NCBI GenBank assembly: GCA_023897205.1
Contig: JAHWDD010000010.1
Coordinates: forward strand, 1 to 64,000
Length of the DNA stretch: 64,000 nt
Source: Exophiala sp. HKRS030
Taxonomy: Eukaryota > Ascomycota > Eurotiomycetes > Chaetothyriales > Herpotrichiellaceae
Direction of reading: 5' to 3'
The translations under genes were made by a program, and so were the position numbers. Of this stretch, positions 57,242-64,000 are shown piece after piece (position 1 is the first letter of the stretch; each line of letters begins with the position of its first letter). The notes beneath the pieces were generated by a model. The model did no database searches and had not been told where the DNA came from. It saw nothing but the letters and a program-made list of their open reading frames with translations.

Positions 57242-58644
57242 TCAGAATTTTAATTTAGCTTCGACGATGTTTCCAGCCGCACCGCCTTCCCTGCTCTGCC
57301 AGATCTTTTCCAATTTCAAACCGGCGTCGTCCAGGATTTTCTCGAACCCCTCGGCCGTACGTTCCTTCCCACCCATGACCATGACGCAATTGTCCATCGC
57401 GGCGGCGGGCAAATCTGCCTCGTGGACACGTTTCGGCATGACCATGTCGGCGATGAGCACTTTGGAGTCGGGGGCCATGGCGTCGCGGACGTGCGACAGA
57501 ATCTTGGAACAGTTCTCGTCCGAGTAGTCGTGCATGATGCGTCGGAAGAAGTACGCCTTGGCGCCTTTGACGGGCTGGGGGGTCCAAAAGTCGTGGACCA
57601 TGGCCTTGACCCCTTTGGGCAGTGAGGAAGTGCCGGCCGACTCTTCTGCTTGGGCGATGGGCTCGGGGAGGTCCTGGAGCACCATGCGGTCCGGCTTGAG
57701 GCTGGGGAACGCCTTGAGCATCTGGGCGATCGACTGGCCCTGTCCGCCGCCGAGATCGACGAGCGTGACCCGGTCGCCGTCATTTTCGGCATCGTAGAGA
57801 CCGGCAAAGTCGTAGAAGCCGATGACGGGCACGGAATCTTCTTGAGACATGAAGCCGAGCTGGAAGGCCTTGAGGCGGTCGGGGTACTGAGCCATGATCT
57901 GCCAGACGGGCACGCCGTCCTGGCCGTGCCGGTGGGTGTAGGGGTTGCGGAGAGGATCGTCGGGTTCGTGGACGGGGACATCGCCTCTGTCCTTGATGTA
58001 TTGGTGAAAATGTACGAGAGTAGATAAACATTCGTCGTTCCTTTTTGACTTGTGGTTAAAATTGAACGGCTCGGTTCATGAAGAATGACACAAAATTAGT
58101 GGAAAAACAGACTTACATGAATTGGAAAAAGTTGCCAGGTCCCGGTACCTGAATGTAGGCTTTGGAGAATTTGGTGTGCACGTACTCGTAGTCTGGCGTC
58201 TGGTCGAGGAAGCCCGTGCCGACGAGCATTCGAAGTTGTCTTTCCAGAAACGAGTCCTGGACATTGGTGGCGGCCGAGAGATCTGCCAGTGATATCGAAC
58301 CTGTTTGGGGGATCTTTTCGAACACGCCCAGTGACAGCATGGTGCGTACCGCCACGATCTCGAGCATCTAAAGGGGGGGGTTGCGACCTGGATGAGCTCG
58401 CGTGTAACTCCGTACCGGTTTTATGGAAGTATACAATTTTCACACTTACATTGGCAGCATGATGCATGGACATGTCGGACGGTGCCATCATCAGTCGAAC
58501 GATTTCCTTTGCAACTTGCGATACACTCGTCCGCGAGATGTAGCCCGCAGCTCCGGGACTCGCATCGTAGCCTTTGGCGGCTTCGGAGAGCTGCTCGACC
58601 AGATCTTGCAGTTTCTCACCGTCGTCTTGGGTAGTCGGGGACAT
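57242..58644 (-). CDS. SAM-dependent O-methyltransferase (plant/fungal COMT type)
   Basis: Three exons start at the ATG at 58644 (MSPTTQDDGEK) and end at 57242, about 414 residues; introns are in phase with GTAAGT donors, and the second acceptor was set at the AAAAAG before GAACGACG to keep frame. An N-terminal winged-helix dimerisation domain has MLEIVAVRTMLSLGVFEKIP. The SAM-binding motif is VDLGGGQGQS, followed by VLQDLPEPIA and FWTPQPVKGAKAYFFRRIMHDY, which contains the catalytic His. The family methylates phenolic hydroxyls in secondary metabolism, for example sterigmatocystin-type enzymes. No polyketide synthase or peptide synthetase is near, so the substrate is unknown. Codons are GC-rich. 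Complete. Confidence 0.88.
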
Positions 58645-60229
58645 TTTTTTGGGGGTTTCAGGTTAATTGATACAATCTAGTGAGCAAGGAAAATGGTAAA
58701 GAGAAGCGCCGTTTTGATCATCATCTTCTTCACTTCTTACAACCGCCTATCCTAGGAGGTGCGAAAGATTTAGCCTACCTAATGGCTCAACGGGGATCGC
58801 GGCAGTTGATGGCATTGGACACGCAGAGGTTCGCCTCGGTTGGCACCGATACTGGAAGGCAGGGATGCACCTAGTTTGTACGGAGTAAGGTGTGTGGTGA
58901 TTCGCATTGTGCCTGGGAAGCGAACACTTGTCAGGTGTAACAGTGAAGATTCATAACCAATGATCTCGGTGGGACGTGGCAGGAACAGGTGGGTTTCCAA
59001 CAGCCTAGAGATGCAACTAAAATACTTGAGATGAGTTGAGTAGCGTTGCAAAGGGAAGAGAAGACGGAAGAGCGGGAGTGCTCGATTTGAGGGCGAAGGG
59101 TGAACTGTATGACTTTTGTGACTTATATCATTCATATGGTTAATGAAGACGTCTTCGACCTTGGGGAGAAATGAAGTTGCAACCTCGCCGACTTCCCTTT
59201 TCTACTTTGAAGACAGTCCTTGATCCTCTCGCATGTTGTAGTGTTGACTCGTATCCACACTCCACGGTATTTATGCATCTACTACGGAGTCAGAATCCTC
59301 ACATCATATCTGTAACTACCAGGTAAGAAGACGATAAGGACTGTACAGTGCGTGATGAGCGCCGAGGTCCGTACGGAGTGCAAACATTTCGATCTAGATG
59401 GCTTTTCCAGACCATCAATTGATTACTCAATCACCACCCCTCGCTTACAGCCAACTACCGTGAACTGCAACACCTTTACGGAGTACTGTACTGTACAGCA
59501 TCAGGGCCTCCGGTGGCGTCCTTGGCTATTTCTAGTCCTGCGACCTCACACCTCTGCGGCTCGGTCTTTTGCAACCACCAGCCGAAGGATCGAGGGTGTA
59601 CAACACTTGTTACAGCCAATCTGGTCATCTGAGGCGGAACAATCCCCATCACTAGCCGTCAATCATGGTGTCCCATTGATCACTCAACGGTCCCAGCGCG
59701 AGATTACCACGTGGTATTTTTCAGACGCCACCGTCGATCTTATCCCCCATACCGTGTTCTTTTGGCAAGGCCTCCGCGACCGAAACGATTAGATTCGTCC
59801 GCGCAGAGCGACCGGCAGAAATTCCCTCCCTCAGCGTCGGCATAAGCTCCAACTATCACTTGCAGCATAATCCCGGTATCAGCCGGCAGCATGGGGTGTG
59901 ATACAGTCACCTTAGCCCTTGGACATGCAGCCGACACGGCGACTTCTGGAGCTTCGCAGAAGCTTGTGGGCCTCGACACAGGAATTTTCCTTCTCGATCG
60001 AGCTCCCGCTCCCGGTCAGTGGAGTTGAGCACGTGTTGCATGCATCCTAGAGGGAACCCCAGGACAATACAAGGGTGGAAACATACCGTGAGTGTTCGAT
60101 TTACGTGAACCAGTTGTAGGTACTTTGTTCCTCCCCCCCGCCTCCCGGCTCTTTTCTCCTCTTGTCGGGATCTACAGATACCATAGAGAGACAGAGGCCT
60201 CCAGATGTTATGAGAAACACTCAGCAAAC
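58645..60229. other. Divergent intergenic region, 1.6 kb
   Basis: Between the O-methyltransferase (minus) and the LaeA-like gene (plus). A 146-codon frame at 59355-59792 lacks recognisable content. No RNA gene supported. Confidence 0.4.
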
Positions 60230-61362
60230 ATGTCAGAGATGGAGGCAGATGATGCTTTCTCGGACGAAGGCTTCGATGCCCAGACAACAGCTACCAGCTA
60301 TGTGACAAGGTGGGTACCAAGTTGCCCTTCGAGAAGAATCAGAGTATGCTGACGTTGTCATAGCATTGCCACTGAGATTCGCGAAGGTATTGAAGAATAT
60401 GGTCGCAGATATGCTGCATATGGACGACATTTCTACGGACTGCCTATTGACGAAGAAGAGCAAGAACGGAATGATCTTCAACATGAAAAAATCAGATTGC
60501 TTTACGAGAGCCGGCTTCATCTTTCACCCATGTGTCTGGATCCACAGAATATCCTGGACCTAGGCACAGGAAATGGAACGTGGGCAATTGAAATGGCCGA
60601 CCACTACCCTACGGCTTCAGTCATTGGAGTCGACCTGGCAGCTGTTCAACCTAAATGGGTGCCACCGAATCTAACTTTCGAGATCCTCGACGTTGAACAG
60701 GAGTGGTTGTACCCCAAAAACAGCTATAACCTCATCCATGGAAGGGAGCTGATCTTTGCGATCCGCGATTGGCCTGCTTTGATAGCCCAGGCCTACGAAC
60801 ACCTCAATCCCGGCGGCTACCTGGAGTTGGCCGTGACGGTGCCCGAGGTTGGCTGCGATGATGGCACCTGCCCCGAAGGTTCGTGCTATCGTGCAATGGG
60901 AAGGATGCATTTCCAGATAGCTGAAGCTATGGGGATCGATGGCTTTGCGGCAAAGAAATGGAAAGCCCAATTGGAATCGCAAGGGTTTGAAGATGTACAT
61001 GAAAGGGTGTTCAAGATACCGACGAACCGATGGCCCAAGGATAAAAGATTGAAAACGATCGGTGCTCTCGAAGTCGCCAATTTCCTGCAGTACTCGTCGG
61101 CTGGATTCGAAAGAGGTGCGGTTGGCCTGTTGGGTAAAGATCCAGCTGCATTACAGGTCATGCTCGCTGCCACGAGGAAGGAGATATTGGATCGAAGTGT
61201 TCATTCTTATGTCTACTTGTAAGTAGAAAGATCAGCGAGTAAAGAAGTCTACTAACTATGAACAGTATCAATGTCTATGGGCGTCGACCTCTTGCACATA
61301 CCCGGAACCAGACAACTCGCACGCAAGTCACATCTAATAATACACAGCGGCATGGAAGGTGA
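60230..61362 (+). CDS. Class I SAM methyltransferase, LaeA-like
   Basis: Three exons (60230-60309, 60364-61218, 61266-61362) join in frame into 343 residues. The N-terminal segment SDEGFDAQTTATSYVTS-IATEI and EYGRRYAAYGRHFYGLPIDEEE are typical of the fungal TAM/LaeA-like group. The SAM-binding motif is ILDLGTGNGTWAIEMAD, with GVDLAAVQP and the post-motif LIHGRELIFAI and LNPGGYLEL. LaeA itself is a regulator of secondary metabolism; the many paralogues, such as this one, have unknown targets and may be small-molecule methyltransferases. The start at 60230 is the first ATG that reaches the domain in frame. The C-terminus is a short basic tail. Complete. Confidence 0.8.
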
Positions 61363-62449
61363 GATTTTGTGGTACACCTTTCGCTACTTCTGCCGGCGGT
61401 AAGAGGGAGTACCTTTCCTCCTCACGATTCGACCAGGCACTCCACTTCGACCACGAGACGCGGTCGACAGGGTGTCCTTGATGTCTAATAACGCCACGAG
61501 GCTCCTCCCGACCCTCACATGTGGATCTTTCACAGATATGCTACCTCCTTCCATGGCAGGCCCCTGCAGCGTCAAGGGGATCTTCGCACGTGTGTCTTTA
61601 TCGTATTACAATGATAAGACGGCTACCGACAGTAATGTACCTCGACACACTCTATTCCTCCCTTTGTGAAGTGATGAGGAGCCTTCGCAATGGCAGCAAA
61701 GACTCTCCGGACGATGACACCTGGGAATAAGCACAACGCACCAGGAATCTTGCTTTGAGAGTTTGAAATCCGCGGGAGCTGTCAAGTGTTCAAGGCCTAA
61801 CCGCAGCCTTCAGCGGGGATACCACACTGCGAAGTTGTCTTATAGTTTATGAGATGGGCGACCAAGTTTCCCCATACTTATATGTCGTTGAGGCTCGCAA
61901 AATTTGCTGGTACACTGCTGAATCTTCCCGAGGCTGGACCAAGCTCTCGGACACGCATTCGAAGCAGGATGCTTCTAACAGCTTCTCGGCGGGGGATCGC
62001 TATGCTACAACGAGCCCAAAATCCTCCAAAAATGGTTTGGAGGCGATACGAACAGTCCTTCATGCTTCGTATCGAGACTAGACGTAAACCCGCGCCCAAA
62101 GTCGGCGCATGGTAGCTCAAAGTGGCAAATGAGTCTGTGTATGGTGTATCAAGGCTGTTCAATATCCTGAAATGAATATTCTTGTTCTTGTTATTGAGGT
62201 AAACACTATTACATGTATGGCATGCCTCTGTTTGTCCAGGTGAAGACATTGTAGTGTTGGTGGACATGGCGGGGTTGATGAATGCCACGGACAAGGCTGA
62301 AGCAATACGTCAACACAAGGCTGAGTGATTGGTGGGTCATATGGAATAGTCACAACGAGATCACAATCGCCTCTCCTAGTCCTCACTTTCTACACATTCT
62401 CTCCCCAACAACTTGTTTTTCATGCATCTCGCCATTACAATACGACAGA
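61363..62449. other. Intergenic, 1.1 kb
   Basis: Upstream region of the WD-repeat gene. A 75-codon frame at 61854-62081 opens with an ATG but has no recognisable content. Nothing else supported. Confidence 0.4.
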
Positions 62450-64000
62450 ATGAGTGGTGGTCCGGCAGAGTTCAAACTGAGTGCGACGCTCGAGGGGCAT
62501 AAGAGTGATGTACTTGCGCATCTATATCCTTCACATTCCGACGACTGACCGTTGAATAGGTGCGCGCTGTCCTCCTTCCGGACCCTTCATTTGCAGTCAC
62601 AGCTTCTCGCGATGGTACAACCAAAGTGTGGAAACGAACCTCAACGAGCCCTCCTGCTTATGATGCGACCGAATCCTCCCACGGCGCACAATTCAAAACA
62701 TGCTTAGCCTACGTCCCTCCGTCAAAAGAATTTCAAGATGGCCTTGTGCTGTCCTCTGGGCAAGACACAATCATTGAAGCCAGACAGCCCACATCGACAG
62801 CAGAAGTCAGTGCCGATGCACTCATGGTCGGCCATAGTCACCAAGTGTGTTCGTTAGACGTCTGCGCCGAGGCAAATTACTTTGTCAGCGGTAGCTGGGA
62901 CAGCACCGCAAAAGTATGGGAGATTGGCAAATGGGAAGCTGCGGTCGACTTACCAGGCCATACGGCGACGGTATGGACGGTATTGGCGTATGACCGGGAA
63001 ACCATCATCACGGGTTGTGCAGACCGGGCGATAAGAATATTCGATGTGCGAGGAAAGATGCTGGTCTCTTGGGACGGAAAGGACATTGTTCGAGCTTTGG
63101 CGAGGCTTCCCAAAGGTCACTACACTGGCGCAGAGTTCGCCTCCGCTTCGAACGACGGCGTCATTCGATTATGGACCCTAAAGGGCGACTTGATTGCGGA
63201 ATTGTTTGGCCACGAAGCCTTCATCTATTCACTGGCGGTCCTACCTTCTGGCGAGATTGTCAGCTCCGGAGAGGATCGATCGGTCCGGATATGGCAAGGC
63301 ACCGAATGTGTCCAGGTCATCAGAATCCCCGCCATCTCTGTCTGGTCCGTCTCAGTCTGTCCGAATGGTGACATTATAGTCGGCTCGAGTGACAAGCTGG
63401 CACGCATATTCAGCCGCGATCCCTCCAGGATAGCGGATGCAGAAAGTTTACAAGAGTTTGAGGCATCCCTCCAGAGCTCGAGCGTACCACAGCAGCAGAT
63501 GGGCGAGGTTAACATGACTGACTTGCCTGGGTCAGACTTTCTGCAGCGAAAGGCAGGGACAAAAGAGGGGCAGAGTCAAATTATCAAAGAGGATGACGGA
63601 AGTGCATCTCTATATCAATGGTCCATGTCTCAGCAAACATGGGTCAAGATCGGCCAGGTGGTCGATTCCGCGGCCTCAAGCGGAAAGAAGGCCTACAACG
63701 GAAAGGAGTACGACTACGTCTTTGATATCGACATTGAAGATGGCAAACCACCACTGAAACTACCCTACAACGTCACTCAGAACCCCTACGAAGCCGCCAC
63801 GAAGTTCCTTCAAGACCATGAACTACCACTAAGCTATCTGGAGGAGACGGCCAATTTCATCATCAAGAACACCCAGGGGGCTACCCTCGGACAGTCACAA
63901 CCTGCTGGTGCTGATCCCTGGGGTACTGAGTCTAGGTATAGACCTGGAGAAGTTTCAAGCTATCAGGCGCCTCCGGCTCCCGTCAAACAAACCTTGCCAC
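62450..64000 (+). CDS. DOA1/UFD3 (PLAA) ubiquitin-binding WD-repeat protein, 3' partial
   Basis: Two exons (62450-62509 and from 62560 on) are open to the window edge; about 500 residues are visible. DOA1 partners the AAA ATPase Cdc48 in ubiquitin turnover and endosomal sorting. WD repeats are seen in order: LSATLEGHKSDV, AVTASRDGTTKVWKRTS, VSGSWDSTAKVWEIGK, ITGCADRAIRIFDVRGK, ASASNDGVIRLWTLKG, SSGEDRSVRIWQG and GSSDKLARIFSRD. The PFU domain follows (WVKIGQVVDSA, YDYVFDIDIEDG, YNVTQNPYEAATKFL). The Cdc48-binding PUL domain is beyond the window. The short first exon gives the common start of this family. Complete at the 5' end. Confidence 0.9.

Noticed and set aside
59355..59792. 146-codon frame with an ATG
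   Set aside because: No recognisable motif and composition like the surrounding intergenic DNA; kept only as a note.
61854..62081. 75-codon frame with an ATG upstream of DOA1
   Set aside because: No family resemblance; probably part of a leader or chance.

Overview
This 64 kb window is a stretch of a filamentous ascomycete (Pezizomycotina) chromosome. The signs are many short introns of about 45-110 nt with GTRNGT...YAG borders, genes packed on both strands with 0.3-1.9 kb gaps, and typical fungal families (DUF3435 recombinase, FRE ferric reductase, Gin4/Hsl1 kinase, LaeA-like methyltransferase, Pmp20 peroxiredoxin, fasciclin proteins). A Eurotiomycete, perhaps a black yeast (Chaetothyriales), is my best guess, but it rests on protein resemblance only. 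I saw no rRNA, tRNA or CRISPR array. The frequent short introns, and the hydrophobic or targeting N-termini seen on several products, were used to rebuild gene models; most joins were checked for reading frame.

Left part (1 to about 18.3 kb) looks accessory. It holds the end of an unknown gene, a mitochondrial PP2C phosphatase, a ZRC1-type zinc transporter, a zone of decayed sequence (a LINE reverse-transcriptase scrap, a 5'-truncated J-domain gene, and two diverged copies of one direct repeat at 4983 and 8274), a Cys-rich CrpA/Pca1-type copper/cadmium P1B-ATPase, a frame-broken hypothetical gene, and then a seven-exon DUF3435 tyrosine recombinase with C-terminal C2H2 fingers. Two metal-efflux genes behind a DUF3435 gene whose 5' end faces the core genome is the layout of a Starship giant transposon with metal-resistance cargo. 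The right edge would lie near 18.26-18.71 kb and the left edge beyond the window. This is inference.

Right part (18.7-64 kb) looks like ordinary core genome: a multipass membrane protein, PPIL1 cyclophilin, a ferric reductase, RNase P/MRP subunit POP1, a secreted carboxylesterase, a fungal transcription-factor-domain protein, an AP-1-like bZIP, a peroxisomal peroxiredoxin, a DUF1348 protein, a fasciclin protein, a GST-like protein, a Gin4/Hsl1-like kinase, a maltose-type acetyltransferase, MICOS subunit Mic19, a GNAT with a PIP-like box, an unknown lysine-rich protein, an O-methyltransferase, a LaeA-like methyltransferase and the start of DOA1/PLAA.

Genes that may act together: the zinc CDF and the P1B-ATPase in metal export; the ferric reductase in metal uptake, though it is probably outside the mobile region; peroxiredoxin, bZIP and GST in stress response. 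No biosynthetic cluster with a backbone enzyme was found.
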